Assembly (NCBI RefSeq): GCF_000176915.2
Contig: NC_014844.1
Location: forward strand, 868,001-932,000
DNA length: 64,000 bases
DNA from: Pseudodesulfovibrio aespoeensis Aspo-2
Lineage (GTDB): Bacteria > Desulfobacterota > Desulfovibrionia > Desulfovibrionales > Desulfovibrionaceae
Direction of reading: 5' to 3'
In this document: positions 20,757 to 29,385 of the stretch, piece by piece
How positions within the stretch are numbered: the first letter of the stretch is position 1
Layout of the letters: every line of letters begins with the position of its first letter
Notes under the pieces: model-generated
The model's database searches: none
Seen by the model: the letters and a program-made list of their open reading frames with translations, nothing else
What the model was told of the DNA's origin: nothing
Translations under genes and position numbers: made by a program

Positions 20757-22772
20757 ATGAAAATCATCAATCAGTCCCTGGGCGTCAAGGTCATACTCCT
20801 GTCATCGCTGCTCACCATCATCGCGTTTACAGGGCTTTTCATTTACAATTCCTACTCCACCTACACGCACACGCTCCACGAGGTGGAGGTGGCGGCCGAG
20901 CGCGTGGGCGACATGCTCTACATGGCCATCGAAGATCCCATGGGCGTGGGCGACAACGAAGGCACGGCCCGCAAGTTCCAGGAACTCTCGGAGCGCTACG
21001 TCGACACCAGCGCCTATCTCACCGACTACAAGGGCGAGATCACCTACTCCACCAAGGCGGATGTGGTCCGCAAGGACATATTTGAAGTCCGGCAGGAGAA
21101 CGGCCTGCCCGACATGATGCGCGAGGGGCTGGAAACCCCGGTGATCAAGGGCGAGCTCATGGAGATCGACGGCAAGCTCCAGTTTGCCGAGGTCAAGACC
21201 ATCGAGAACAGTCCGTCGTGCTACCACTGCCACGGCAAGACGCGCAAGATCCTGGGCGCCCTGGTGCTGACCGTGGATGTCAGCCCGCAGTTCGACGCGC
21301 TCAAGGCCAACCAGATCCGGTCTGCGGGCATCTCCGTGCTCGGCGTGGTGGCCCTGCTGACCGCCCTGATCGTCTTCATGCGAAAGAGCGTGGTCAACCG
21401 CATCACCAGCATCGCCTCCACCACCGAAGAAGTGAGCAAGGGCAATCTTGAGGCCAAATTCACCGTGTCCGGCGAGGACGAGCTGGGCAGCCTGTCGCGC
21501 TACCTGGGCGAGATGGTCTCCCAGATCAAGGACCAGCTCCAGTACAACAAGAGCGTGCTTGATGGCATCGTGGTCCCGCTCTTCGTGACCGATGCCGAGG
21601 AGAGGCTCCAGTTTGTCAACGAGCCGTTGCAGGAGATCCTGGGCCTGACCGGGGCGGACGTGAAGGGCCGCAGGGTGCCGGACGTGTTCGAGTGCGAGCC
21701 CGGCGACGAGACCTGCGACGCGGCCCATGTCATCGCCAGCGGCGTGACCATATCCGGCAACTTCCACTATCGCAGGGCCGACGGCACCACCTTCCCGCTC
21801 CACTTCGAGGCGTCGCCGCTCAACGATGCCGAGGGCAGGACCGTGGGCGCCATCTGCGTGCTCATCGACCTGACCCGCGAGGAGCAGGACCGCAAGAATA
21901 TAGAGGCCCAGCAGGAGAACCTGCTCGTGGTGGCCAACCAGGTGACCGAGGTTGCCAACAAGCTCAATGCGGCTTCGGACGTTCTCTCGCAGCAGATGGC
22001 AAATCTGGCGCGCGGGGTGGACACCACCGCCGACCAGACCAGCCAGGTGGCCACGGCCATGGAGGAGATGAACGCCACGGTTCTTGAGGTGGCCAAGAAC
22101 GCCTCGGAGACGGCGGATGCCTCGGGCCGGGCCAACAAGGTGGCTGCGGACGGCGGCATAGTGGTCGGCAAGACCGTGGCCGAGATCAACACCGTGGCCG
22201 AGATCACCGAGAGTTTGGCCGAGGCGTTGGCATCACTCTCGACCCGGGCCGAGAACATCGGCAAGGTCATGGCCGTGATCAACGACATCGCAGACCAGAC
22301 CAACCTGCTGGCGCTCAACGCGGCCATCGAGGCTGCGCGCGCGGGCGAGGCGGGCCGCGGGTTCGCCGTGGTCGCCGACGAGGTGCGCAAGCTGGCCGAG
22401 AAGACCATGACCGCCACCAAGGAAGTGGAGGGGGCCATCTCGCTCATCCAGCAGTCCACCACGGCTGTGGTCAAGGAGATGGACACGGTCAAGGAGCGCG
22501 TGCTCAACACCTCGGGCATGGCCAAGGAGGCGGGCGGCGTGCTCGACCAGATCGTGACCCATTCCGATTCCATCGCCGACATGGTGCGCGGCATCGCCAC
22601 CGCGGCGGAGCAGCAGTCGGCCACCTCTGACGAGATCAACACCAGCGTCACCCACATCAATGAACTCTCCCAGGAGATCCTGACCGGCATCCGCGAATCC
22701 AACAAGGGCATCCAGGAGGTCTCGGAAATGGCCCAACACCTCTCCGAATTGGTGGCGAAGTTTCGCAACTAG
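20757..22772 (+). CDS. Methyl-accepting chemotaxis protein with c-heme-binding periplasmic domain (DcrA-like), HAMP and PAS
   Basis: 671 residues. TM1 is near residues 9-29, and a periplasmic sensor domain runs to about 180 with one heme motif C155-Y-H-C158-H159. TM2 is near 187-207, followed by HAMP, a PAS domain (about 265-375, [21 protein letters not shown]) and the MA signalling domain with hairpin tip [20 protein letters not shown]. The Desulfovibrio vulgaris receptor DcrA is known to hold a periplasmic c-heme and to respond to oxygen and redox; this protein shares that layout. It signals to CheA/CheW, encoded elsewhere. It follows the tetraheme cytochrome gene closely and is followed by a strong terminator. 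Confidence 0.92.
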   Translation: MKIINQSLGVKVILLSSLLTIIAFTGLFIYNSYSTYTHTLHEVEVAAERVGDMLYMAIEDPMGVGDNEGTARKFQELSERYVDTSAYLTDYKGEITYSTKADVVRKDIFEVRQENGLPDMMREGLETPVIKGELMEIDGKLQFAEVKTIENSPSCYHCHGKTRKILGALVLTVDVSPQFDALKANQIRSAGISVLGVVALLTALIVFMRKSVVNRITSIASTTEEVSKGNLEAKFTVSGEDELGSLSRYLGEMVSQIKDQLQYNKSVLDGIVVPLFVTDAEERLQFVNEPLQEILGLTGADVKGRRVPDVFECEPGDETCDAAHVIASGVTISGNFHYRRADGTTFPLHFEASPLNDAEGRTVGAICVLIDLTREEQDRKNIEAQQENLLVVANQVTEVANKLNAASDVLSQQMANLARGVDTTADQTSQVATAMEEMNATVLEVAKNASETADASGRANKVAADGGIVVGKTVAEINTVAEITESLAEALASLSTRAENIGKVMAVINDIADQTNLLALNAAIEAARAGEAGRGFAVVADEVRKLAEKTMTATKEVEGAISLIQQSTTAVVKEMDTVKERVLNTSGMAKEAGGVLDQIVTHSDSIADMVRGIATAAEQQSATSDEINTSVTHINELSQEILTGIRESNKGIQEVSEMAQHLSELVAKFRN

Positions 22773-22795
22773 CCGAAACAGAAAGTGATCCACTA

Positions 22796-22827
22796 GCGGC
22801 CCGGCTCCATGCCGGGCCGCTTTATTT
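22796..22827 (+). terminator. Rho-independent terminator after the heme chemoreceptor gene
   Basis: GCGGCCCGGC, a five-base loop, the exact complement, then TTTATTT. Confidence 0.85.
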
Positions 22828-22985
22828 GGCGGGCAGGCAGGGGACATGAACGTATGCGACGCCCGTGAGACTGGACCGTCTGCCGGGGGCAGAGGCCGGA
22901 TTATCGGGAATGGGCGGCAGGATTTGCGCGTTTTGAGAAACTGGGATAAGGACACCCATTCAATCTGTGGAGAACGCCCCCCCCC

Positions 22986-23023
22986 TTGACATCGGGACGT
23001 CGATTGAATAGTAATCATTATTA
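22986..23023 (+). promoter_or_regulatory. perR promoter with overlapping PerR/Fur-type operator
   Basis: TTGACA at 22986-22991, 17 bases, then TAGTAA at 23009-23014 form the promoter. TAGTAATCATTATTA at 23009-23023 is a 7-1-7 inverted repeat with one mismatch, the PerR/Fur box layout, and it covers the -10 box. A repressor bound here would block polymerase, so self-repression by PerR is likely. The same arrangement recurs before rubrerythrin. Confidence 0.75.
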
Positions 23024-23044
23024 TGATCGGAACGGAGGTGGCCC

Positions 23045-23443
23045 ATGGTGGCTAATATGGGTTTTCGGCTGTCCAAGCAGCGCAAGGTGATTCTTGAGGA
23101 ACTCAGGAAGGTGACGTCACACCCCACGGCGGACGAGGTGTACGACATGGTGCGCAAAATCATTCCGCGCATCAGCCTTGGCACCGTGTACCGCAACCTG
23201 GAGTTTTTGTGCACCAAGGGGCTGGCCATGAAGCTTGGCGCTCCCGGCGCGCAGAAGCGGTTCGACGGCATGGCGGAGCCGCACCCGCACATCCGTTGCG
23301 CAATTTGCACCAACGTGGTCGATGTAGAATGCGATGTGATCCTGCCGCAGATTCCGAGCGAGTGCGCCGCAGGGTATGATATCCTGAGCACCAACGTGGA
23401 GTTTGTGGGCATCTGCCCCCAGTGCCAGGCAGCCCGCCAATAG
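23045..23443 (+). CDS. perR: Peroxide-responsive Fur-family repressor PerR
   Basis: 132 residues from the ATG at 23045, preceded by GGAGGTG. The N-terminal winged helix (RLSKQRKVILEELRKVTSHPTA, then ISLGTVYRNLEFL) reads DNA. The dimerisation domain holds HPHIRCAICTNVVDV with the conserved histidines and a structural CXXC, and a second CPQC pair lies at the end. These are the four zinc cysteines of Fur/PerR. PerR rather than Fur is inferred because the genes downstream are peroxide and superoxide defence genes and share its operator. Metal-catalysed oxidation would release the repressor. Confidence 0.9.
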   Translation: MVANMGFRLSKQRKVILEELRKVTSHPTADEVYDMVRKIIPRISLGTVYRNLEFLCTKGLAMKLGAPGAQKRFDGMAEPHPHIRCAICTNVVDVECDVILPQIPSECAAGYDILSTNVEFVGICPQCQAARQ

Positions 23444-23510
23444 TCGCTCAAATGCCCGTCAGGGGCGACCCTGCCTCCCCGCGAGGGAGGACAGAGTACA
23501 GCGCCCGAAG

Positions 23511-23549
23511 AACCGGGCGGCCCGCGTCACCGTGGGCCGCCCGGTTTTT
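23511..23549 (+). terminator. Rho-independent terminator of perR
   Basis: A perfect 13-base stem with arms AACCGGGCGGCCC and GGGCCGCCCGGTT, followed by T residues. Confidence 0.8.
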
Positions 23550-23584
23550 CGGTGTGCGGGGGGAAGATTTCTTTGGCGCGCGGG

Positions 23585-23622
23585 TTGACAGTGCGCGTTC
23601 TTCTATGTAGTAATAATTCTCA
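23585..23622 (+). promoter_or_regulatory. rubrerythrin promoter with PerR-type operator
   Basis: TTGACA at 23585-23590, 17 bases, TAGTAA at 23608-23613. The sequence TAGTAATAATTCTCA (23608-23622) matches the perR operator in TAGTAATNATT and in a following ATGA. Spacing and overlap with the -10 box are identical to the perR promoter. Confidence 0.7.
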
Positions 23623-23794
23623 TGAAGTCGATAGCCATTCGATATTACAGGAAAGGCAGCGTGCTGACATGAAGCGAATTGGTGGTTTTTGTGAAAAAGT
23701 GCCGCTTGGCGGTGTACATTGTCCCTCCATGTGCTATGTTTCGGCTTAATGGGAAAGTTCTCTCTTGTTAATAATGAAAGACCAGGAGGATAAC

Positions 23795-24367
23795 GTGTCG
23801 CTCAAAGGAACCCGTACCGAGAAGAATCTGCTCATCGCCTTTGTGGGCGAGTCGCAGGCCCGCAACAGATACACCTACTTCGCCAGCAAGGCCAAGAACG
23901 AAGGATACGTCCAGATTTCCAAGATATTCGAGGAAACGGCCAACCATGAGAAGGAACACGCCAAGCGGCTCTTCAAGTTCCTTGAGGGTGGCGAGGTGGA
24001 GATCACCGCATCCTTCCCGGCGGGCGTCATCGGCTCCACCCTGGAGAACCTCAGGGAGGCCGCCGCTGGTGAGAACCATGAATACACCGAGATGTACCCG
24101 GAGTTCGCCAAGATCGCCCGCGAGGAGGGCTTCCCGGCCATTGCGGCGGTCATGGAGCACATCGCCATCGCCGAGAGATATCACGAGGAGCGCTACAAAT
24201 CCCTCATCGCCAATATCGAGAACAACCGCGTGTTCACCAAAGACAGTCAAATCGTCTGGCGGTGCCAGAACTGCGGATACAATCACACCGGTGTGTCCGC
24301 CCCTGACCGTTGCCCGGCTTGCGACCATCCCCAGGCCCATTTCGAGATCAAGGACACCAACTGGTAA
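23795..24367 (+). CDS. rbr: Rubrerythrin
   Basis: 190 residues from the GTG at 23795, placed five bases after AGGAGG. This start gives SLKGTRTEKNLL, the usual rubrerythrin beginning. The four-helix diiron domain has the metal-binding glutamates in AFVGESQARNRY, ETANHEKEHAKRLF and EYTEMYPEFAKIA..AIAERYHEERY. The C-terminal rubredoxin-like domain has CQNCGYNH and CPACDHP. It reduces hydrogen peroxide in the cytoplasm using electrons from rubredoxin. It is the first gene of the rbr-dfx-rubredoxin-roo cluster under a PerR-type promoter. Confidence 0.97.
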   Translation: MSLKGTRTEKNLLIAFVGESQARNRYTYFASKAKNEGYVQISKIFEETANHEKEHAKRLFKFLEGGEVEITASFPAGVIGSTLENLREAAAGENHEYTEMYPEFAKIAREEGFPAIAAVMEHIAIAERYHEERYKSLIANIENNRVFTKDSQIVWRCQNCGYNHTGVSAPDRCPACDHPQAHFEIKDTNW

Positions 24368-24385
24368 ACCCAAAGGAGCTGCCAT

Positions 24386-24775
24386 ATGGGCATCAAACTC
24401 GGTGAAGTCTACAAGTGTAACGTCTGCGGAAACATCGTCATGGCCATCCACGAAGGCAAGGGCGACCTCGTCTGCTGCGGGGAGGACATGAAGCTGATGA
24501 AGGAAAACACGGTCGACGCCGCCGTGGAGAAGCATGTGCCGGTCTGGACCAGGGACGGCGACAAGATCACGGTCAAGGTCGGTTCCGTGGCCCATCCCAT
24601 GGAAGAGAAGCATTACATCGAATGGATCGAGGTCATGGTGGGCGACACCGTGATGACCAAGCTGCTCAAGCCCGGACAGGCCCCGGAGGCCGAGTTCTGC
24701 ATCTGCGGGCTCAAGGGCGACGTGTCGGTCCGCGAGTACTGCAACATCCACGGTCTCTGGGCTGCCAAGAAATAG
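24386..24775 (+). CDS. dfx: Desulfoferrodoxin (superoxide reductase, 2Fe type)
   Basis: 129 residues. The N-terminal desulforedoxin-like domain carries CNVCGN and VCCGEDM. The catalytic domain carries the centre II ligands in [29 protein letters not shown] and EYCNIHGLW (four histidines and a cysteine). It reduces superoxide to hydrogen peroxide without making oxygen, using rubredoxin as donor. It lies 18 bases after rbr with AAGGAG before the ATG, so the two are co-transcribed, and rubrerythrin removes the peroxide formed. Confidence 0.97.
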   Translation: MGIKLGEVYKCNVCGNIVMAIHEGKGDLVCCGEDMKLMKENTVDAAVEKHVPVWTRDGDKITVKVGSVAHPMEEKHYIEWIEVMVGDTVMTKLLKPGQAPEAEFCICGLKGDVSVREYCNIHGLWAAKK

Positions 24776-24850
24776 GCGCAGCCGGACCAGAAATATAGTG
24801 GGAGGGCGGACCGCACGGTCCGCCGCCTTCTCCCGCGCCCCGGAGGCGGC

Positions 24851-25312
24851 ATGGCCCGATCCACCACCCGTCCGGAAGACCTGTGGCAGTGCCAGACGGT
24901 GAATTGCGGATTCATCTACAACCCCGACAGGGGCGACCGCAAGGGGCGGATTCCCAAGGGGGTTCTTTTCGAGGACCTGCCCGATACCTGGAGATGCCCG
25001 GTCTGCGGCGGCACCAAGCGGTGCTTCAGGCCGCTCGTTGGTCCGGGTTCCACCATGGCGGATTGCGAATTGCCTGTGCAAACCGGCGCGGCCACGTTGA
25101 CAGCCAGGGCCGCTGCTGCAAAAGTGACTGATCAAAAGGAGACAGACCCCATGCAGAAATACGTGTGCGAGATTTGCGGCTATGTGTACGACCCGGCCCA
25201 GGGCGACCCGGACAGCGACATCCCGGCTGGCACCAGCTTTGACGACCTGCCCGACGACTGGACCTGCCCGGTCTGCGGCGCGACCAAGGAAAACTTCGTC
25301 CCCGAAGCCTGA
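24851..25312 (+). CDS. Tandem rubredoxin: CX4C rubredoxin-like domain fused in frame to a standard rubredoxin
   Basis: 153 residues in one uninterrupted frame. The first domain has an unusual C14-x4-C19 spacing ([14 protein letters not shown]) with [11 protein letters not shown] as its second half, like the Rdl/Rd2 rubredoxins of some Desulfovibrio. After an alanine-rich linker of about 45 residues comes a classical 53-residue rubredoxin starting at an internal ATG (25151): [10 protein letters not shown] and [12 protein letters not shown] strong AAAGGAG site lies before that internal ATG, so a free rubredoxin is probably also made from the same mRNA. The products should carry electrons to Dfx, Rbr and Roo, encoded around it. 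Confidence 0.9.
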   Translation: MARSTTRPEDLWQCQTVNCGFIYNPDRGDRKGRIPKGVLFEDLPDTWRCPVCGGTKRCFRPLVGPGSTMADCELPVQTGAATLTARAAAAKVTDQKETDPMQKYVCEICGYVYDPAQGDPDSDIPAGTSFDDLPDDWTCPVCGATKENFVPEA

Positions 25313-25410
25313 TCCCGACAGCCCGAATCACCGGGCAGGAGGCGCGCGCCGTTTGGTCCGCGCTTCTTTTTGACACAACGGTTGACCGACCGTTCAATGT
25401 GGAGTGAGAC

Positions 25411-26613
25411 ATGAGACCTGTTCAGCTAAAAGACGGTGTGTACTGGGTCGGGGTCGTGGACTGGAACCGTCGAAATTTCCACGGCTATTCCAAGTCACCC
25501 ATGGGCACGACCTACAACAATTTCCTCATCCTCGACGACAAGGTGACCCTGGTGGACACCGTGGCCGAGGAGTTCTGGGGCACCCTCCAGTGCAATGTGG
25601 CCCAGGTTCTGGGCGCGGACCGGAAGATCGACTATTTTGTCATCAATCACCTGGAGCCGGACCACGCGGGCTGCCTCGCCCTGGCCATTGAGAAATACCG
25701 GCCCGAGAAAATTTACACCTCGCCCATGGGCCAGAAGGCCATGATGGCCCACTTCCACTATAAAGACTGGCCGGTCGAGGTGGTGCCCACCGGCAGCTCC
25801 ATCAGCCTGGGCAAGCGCACCCTCAAGTTCATCGAGGCGCGCATGCTCCACTGGCCCGACTCCATGCTGACCTATTGCCCGGAAGACAGGATTCTTTACT
25901 GCAACGACGCCTTTGGCCAGAACTGGGCCACCAGCGAACGCTGGGCCGACGAGGTGGACCGCCATACCCTTGAGGAGCTGATGAAGGCTTACTACGCCAA
26001 CATCGTGCTGCCCTACTCGCCGGTGGTGCTCAAGATCCTGGCCGCGCTGGCCGAGATGAAGCTTGAGATCGACATGATCTGCCCGGACCATGGGCTGATG
26101 CTGCGCGGCGACGATGTGCCCTGGGCCATTGCCAAGTACATCGAGTATGCGGAACAGAAGCCGAAGAACCGGGCCGTCATCGTCTACGACACCATGTGGC
26201 ACTCCACCGAGAAGATGGCCGGGGCCGTGGCCAGCGGACTGGCCGACGCGGGCGTGTCCGTGCGCATCATGTCCATGAAGGCAAATCATCACTCCGAGGT
26301 CATGGCCGAGGTGTTCGACGCCGCTGCCGTGATTTTTGGCTCGCCCACGCACAACAACGGCATCCTGCCGCTCATGGCCGACATGCTGACCTACATGAAG
26401 GGGCTGCGGCCCCAGAACAAGATCGGCTCGGCCATTGGCTCGTTCGGCTGGTCCGGCGAGTGCACCAAGATCCTGACCCAGTGGATCGAGGACATGGGCA
26501 TGGAGCTGGTGGCCCCGGTCAAGGTCAAAAACGTGCCTGATCACGAGGCCCTGGCCCAGTGCTATGAACAGGGCAAGGCCATAGCCGAGGCCATCAAGGC
26601 CAAGCTCAATTAA
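25411..26613 (+). CDS. roo: Rubredoxin:oxygen oxidoreductase (flavodiiron protein)
   Basis: 400 residues. The N-terminal lactamase-like domain carries the diiron ligands (INHLEPDHAGC near residue 78, the histidine in MLHWPDSML, and the aspartate in YCNDAFGQ). The C-terminal flavodoxin domain begins near residue 255 (AVIVYDTMWHSTEKMA) with the FMN loop FGSPTHNNGILP. In Desulfovibrio, Roo reduces oxygen to water with electrons from rubredoxin and also reduces NO. Its place directly after the rubredoxin gene matches that pairing. Confidence 0.97.
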   Translation: MRPVQLKDGVYWVGVVDWNRRNFHGYSKSPMGTTYNNFLILDDKVTLVDTVAEEFWGTLQCNVAQVLGADRKIDYFVINHLEPDHAGCLALAIEKYRPEKIYTSPMGQKAMMAHFHYKDWPVEVVPTGSSISLGKRTLKFIEARMLHWPDSMLTYCPEDRILYCNDAFGQNWATSERWADEVDRHTLEELMKAYYANIVLPYSPVVLKILAALAEMKLEIDMICPDHGLMLRGDDVPWAIAKYIEYAEQKPKNRAVIVYDTMWHSTEKMAGAVASGLADAGVSVRIMSMKANHHSEVMAEVFDAAAVIFGSPTHNNGILPLMADMLTYMKGLRPQNKIGSAIGSFGWSGECTKILTQWIEDMGMELVAPVKVKNVPDHEALAQCYEQGKAIAEAIKAKLN

Positions 26614-26636
26614 ACCACTCCCCGAAAGTCAACTGA

Positions 26637-26670
26637 AGAAGCCCGGTTCACCCGAACCGGGCTTCTTTCA
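26637..26670 (+). terminator. Rho-independent terminator of the oxidative-stress cluster
   Basis: Stem AGAAGCCCGGTTC with its exact complement, a four-base loop, then a short T-run. Confidence 0.8.
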
Positions 26671-26733
26671 TAACCCTGCCGGAGGCACCCCTGGGGTCCA
26701 GAGGCCTCTTTCTTGTGCAATTGCTGCCGGTTG

Positions 26734-27189
26734 TCAGCCCTGCTTCTCGCAACGGGTCAGGAACCGGTCGAGCTGGTTGGTGAATTCCTGCTTGTCGCGC
26801 GGGCCGATGGGCGCGGGGCCGCCGGCGACCATGCCTGCGCCGCGCAGCTCCTCCATGAGGTTGCGCATGCGCAGCAGTCCCTTGATGTTGTCCGGGGTGT
26901 ACAGCTCGCCCCTGGGGTTCAGGCCGGTGGCACCCTTGTCCACGATGCGGTCGGCCAGGGGGATGTCGGCGGTCACCACCAGGTCTCCTGTTTCGGCCAG
27001 CCGCGCGATCTCGTCGTCCGCCTCGTTGAACTTGTTGCCGACGCGGACCGTGTCGATGAGCGGGGAAACAGGCACGGCGAGCGGGGTGTTGGCCACCAGC
27101 GTCAGCCGCACGCCCCGGCGCATGGCGGTCTTGTAGAGCACGTCCTTGATGACCACCGGGCAGGCGTCGGCATCAACCCAGATGCGCAT
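26734..27189 (-). CDS. YaiI/YqxD family protein (DUF188, UPF0178)
   Basis: 151 residues. The start MRIWVDADACPVVIKDVLYKTA, the motif GNKFNEADDEIARLA, and DLVVTADIPLADRIV followed by LNPRGELYTPDNI are the conserved blocks of this family, which has a PIN-like nuclease fold with several conserved aspartates. No biological role is established. Its start lies six bases beyond the stop of the YwbE-like gene, and both read on the minus strand. Confidence 0.88.
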   Translation of the reverse strand: MRIWVDADACPVVIKDVLYKTAMRRGVRLTLVANTPLAVPVSPLIDTVRVGNKFNEADDEIARLAETGDLVVTADIPLADRIVDKGATGLNPRGELYTPDNIKGLLRMRNLMEELRGAGMVAGGPAPIGPRDKQEFTNQLDRFLTRCEKQG

Positions 27190-27195
27190 GCGGCC

Positions 27196-27411
27196 TCAGC
27201 CTGCCTGTCCGGGAGTGTGGACCAGGATGTGCTTGACCCGGCCCACCTGGCCGTTGGTCAGGCGGACCTTGATGCCGTGGGGATGGGTGGGGGATTTGGT
27301 CAGGAGCGCGGCGACGGTGCCACGGGTGAGGGCGCCGGTGCGCTGGTCCTTTTTCAGGACGATGTCCACGGTCATGCCGGGCGCGAGGTTCTTGCGTATG
27401 GTGCCTTCCAT
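27196..27411 (-). CDS. YwbE family protein (DUF2196)
   Basis: 71 residues from the ATG at 27411, which follows GGAG. The sequence VDIVLKKDQRTGALTRGTV, then ILTKSP-like LLTKSPTHPHGIKVRL and GQVGRVKHIL, is the whole conserved core of the YwbE family. The function is unknown; the fold is thought to be a small beta barrel. The gene pairs with the DUF188 gene as a two-gene unit. Confidence 0.86.
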   Translation of the reverse strand: MEGTIRKNLAPGMTVDIVLKKDQRTGALTRGTVAALLTKSPTHPHGIKVRLTNGQVGRVKHILVHTPGQAG

Positions 27412-27440
27412 GGATCTCCGGACGGCCTGCGCGGCCAAAA

Positions 27441-27465
27441 AAAAGCGGGCGCGTGGCCCGCTTTT
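27441..27465 (-). terminator. Rho-independent terminator on the minus strand
   Basis: AAAAGCGGGC and its exact complement enclose a five-base loop. Read on the minus strand it is followed by eight T residues, so it ends the transcript of the secreted-protein gene at 27486-28007. Confidence 0.8.
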
Positions 27466-27485
27466 CTTCGTGGTGGAAAAAGTGG

Positions 27486-28007
27486 CTATTGCCAGGAGCC
27501 TTGTTTGAAACTGAAGATGTGCCGGTTGGGAATGACCGCCACCGGGATGAACTGGGCGGTACGGCAGAGGTCGGGCGAAGTGGCCACGGCCTCGAATATC
27601 CGCTCTTTGTAGAAGAGGACTCCCACATAGGGGATGGTGGTGGACGAGGAGCGGCGCACATTGCAGACCAGGGATTCGCTGTCGATGGTATGGAAGCGGG
27701 CGCGGTAGGTGCCGTTGGACTGCCGCTCGATCTGCATGCGGCTGCGGGAGAGATTGTGGTTCTGGTTGAGGGAGCGGACCTTGGATTTCGCGAAATTGGA
27801 AAAGTCGGCGTGTTTCTTGACGAGGTCCTCATCAAGGTAGGTCGGGAGGTTCGCGGAATTCACGGGCGTGTTCGACGGTGCGGCCACGGCCACATCGATG
27901 GTCTGTGTGACAACCACATCTCCCGGCTCCTCGGCCAGAACGCGGGGAGCGAGAGCTGTCACGACCAGGGCCACAGCCAGGATGGAAAAAAGAATGTGTT
28001 TATGCAT
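27486..28007 (-). CDS. Secreted protein of unknown function
   Basis: 173 residues. A clear Sec signal peptide (MHKHILFSILAVALVVTALA, likely cut after VLA near residue 25) sends it to the periplasm or outside. The mature part has two cysteines (LVCNVRRSSS and DLCRTAQFIP) that could form a disulfide, and a beta-rich C-terminal half (YVGVLFYKERIFEAV). I recognise no family. It lies downstream of the vWA-OmpA gene on the same strand, beyond a hairpin at 28044-28070. Confidence 0.7.
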   Translation of the reverse strand: MHKHILFSILAVALVVTALAPRVLAEEPGDVVVTQTIDVAVAAPSNTPVNSANLPTYLDEDLVKKHADFSNFAKSKVRSLNQNHNLSRSRMQIERQSNGTYRARFHTIDSESLVCNVRRSSSTTIPYVGVLFYKERIFEAVATSPDLCRTAQFIPVAVIPNRHIFSFKQGSWQ

Positions 28008-28043
28008 GGCGTTATGTTCTCTGGCCTGCGTGAGGCCGGGTAT

Positions 28044-28070
28044 CGGTCGGGCGGCGGCGCCGCCCGACCG
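28044..28070 (-). terminator. Hairpin between the vWA-OmpA gene and the secreted-protein gene
   Basis: An 11-base perfect G/C stem (CGGTCGGGCGG) with a five-base loop. There is no T-run on the minus strand, so it may only weaken read-through or stabilise the upstream mRNA. Confidence 0.5.
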
Positions 28071-28084
28071 AAAGAACCATAGCC

Positions 28085-29143
28085 TTACTTGGTCTGAATT
28101 TCAACCCTGCGGTTGAGCTTGCGGCCCTCGGAAGTGGCGTTGTCGTACTTGGGCGACAGTTCGCCATAACCCTTGGACTCCAGGCGGGACGTGTTCACGC
28201 CGTTGGCGACCATCCATTCACGGACGGAACCGGCGCGGCGCTCGGACAGCCCCTGGTTGTAGGCATCGGGGCCGGTGGAGTCGGTGTGTCCCGCGATGAT
28301 GTAGGAGGCAGAGGGATTCTCGTCCAGAATGATCTTGGCCTGTTCGAGCACCGGGATCATCTCGTCGGTGATCTGGTACTTGTCAAAGCCGAAGTGCAGG
28401 CTGAAGGTGATGGTTTCCTTGCCCATGGTATCGACCGGAGCCGCGACCGGAGTCACGACCGGGGCGTCGGCCACGTTGCTGTAGAAGACATCCCTGGCGT
28501 ACTGGTCCATGGCGCCGGGGGCGGTCAGGGAGGTGTAGTCGGCCACCACGGTGCAGGAGGAGAGGGCGCGGACATCGTCGATGATCATCTGGCCCTTGGC
28601 GTGGTCCGCGAAGCTGACCACATGGATGCACAGCTTGTTGCCGTACTTGGCGTAGAGCGCACGGGCCTGGGCCACGGGGTCGGCACCCAGGTTGGAGAGG
28701 CCGTCAGTGAACATGATCAGCGCGGTGGTGCCGCGGAGGCCGGCGATGACCGGGTCGAGGTCGATCAGGCCGTTGCCCATGGGGGTGAGACGGTTGAAGA
28801 TGTCGAAGTCGGTGTTGATCGAGCCGATGGCGTTGCTCATGGCCGCCTTGTTGTAGAGACCGGGCTGCAACTTGGCCTCAAAGGGGGCGAAGAGGAACAG
28901 GGAGGCGTTGTAGTCCAGATTGGGAATGACCTTGTTCATGGCCTGCATGGTCTCGATGGCCATGTCGATCTTCTTGGTGTCCAAGGTCTTGTGCTTCTGG
29001 GCCATGGAGCCGGATTGATCGAGGAAGAAGATGAAGTTGTCAACATCCTTGACCATCTTTGCGCTGGCCGTGGTGGCGAAGGCAAAGGTCAAGGTCAGTA
29101 CCGCAGCGAGAGCCAGTAAAAGCAGTTTCTTGGATTGTCTCAT
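28085..29143 (-). CDS. Cell-envelope protein with von Willebrand A domain and OmpA-like peptidoglycan-binding domain
   Basis: 352 residues. A signal peptide covers residues 1-28. A vWA domain follows with the metal-site motif FFLDQSGSM near residue 40 and IMFTDGLSNLG near 145. After a proline/valine-rich linker comes an OmpA C-terminal domain (LHFGFDKYQITDEMIPVL, IAGHTDSTGPDAYN, LSERRAGSVREWMV, NRRVEIQ) that binds peptidoglycan. The protein is expected in the periplasm or outer membrane, with the vWA domain free to bind a protein partner. It has its own promoter (29207-29237). Confidence 0.88.
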   Translation of the reverse strand: MRQSKKLLLLALAAVLTLTFAFATTASAKMVKDVDNFIFFLDQSGSMAQKHKTLDTKKIDMAIETMQAMNKVIPNLDYNASLFLFAPFEAKLQPGLYNKAAMSNAIGSINTDFDIFNRLTPMGNGLIDLDPVIAGLRGTTALIMFTDGLSNLGADPVAQARALYAKYGNKLCIHVVSFADHAKGQMIIDDVRALSSCTVVADYTSLTAPGAMDQYARDVFYSNVADAPVVTPVAAPVDTMGKETITFSLHFGFDKYQITDEMIPVLEQAKIILDENPSASYIIAGHTDSTGPDAYNQGLSERRAGSVREWMVANGVNTSRLESKGYGELSPKYDNATSEGRKLNRRVEIQTK

Positions 29144-29206
29144 GATATAACTCCTTTAGAGATTTATGTGACCAAGTAGGTAGGTGGCGTGAGGGCTGCC
29201 AACAAC

Positions 29207-29237
29207 ATTATATATGCTTAATGGCTGAATGGTGCAA
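29207..29237 (-). promoter_or_regulatory. Promoter of the vWA-OmpA gene
   Basis: On the minus strand TTGCAC (29237-29232) is followed after 17 bases by TATATA (29214-29209), inside a longer TATATAAT run. It lies about 65 bases before the start codon. Confidence 0.6.
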
Positions 29238-29385
29238 GGGGTTGACATAAGATTGTTCGGTAATAGGTAAAAAATCCGTTGGGCAGATAGGTGGTGTCGC
29301 AGGTTGCGTCCTGGCCGTGAAATCAGTATAAAGAAGCGTTTACCGCTCGTGTTGGCGGCGTTTTCAGCGCAGACAAGGAGATCGC

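Larger units (their letters stand above)
23444..23794. other. Intergenic region between perR and rubrerythrin
   Basis: Contains the perR terminator (23511-23549), the rbr promoter/operator (23585-23622) and about 170 bases of leader. I see no gene; short open frames here have no ribosome site. The leader is long for a bacterial mRNA but shows no clear riboswitch-like structure. Confidence 0.6.

Noticed and set aside
23552-23749. 65-residue open frame between perR and rbr
   Set aside because: It spans the rbr promoter and operator and has no ribosome site.
25320-25375. Terminator between the rubredoxin gene and roo
   Set aside because: There is a T-run after GCGCGC-rich sequence, but no consistent stem. 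Read-through to roo seems more likely.
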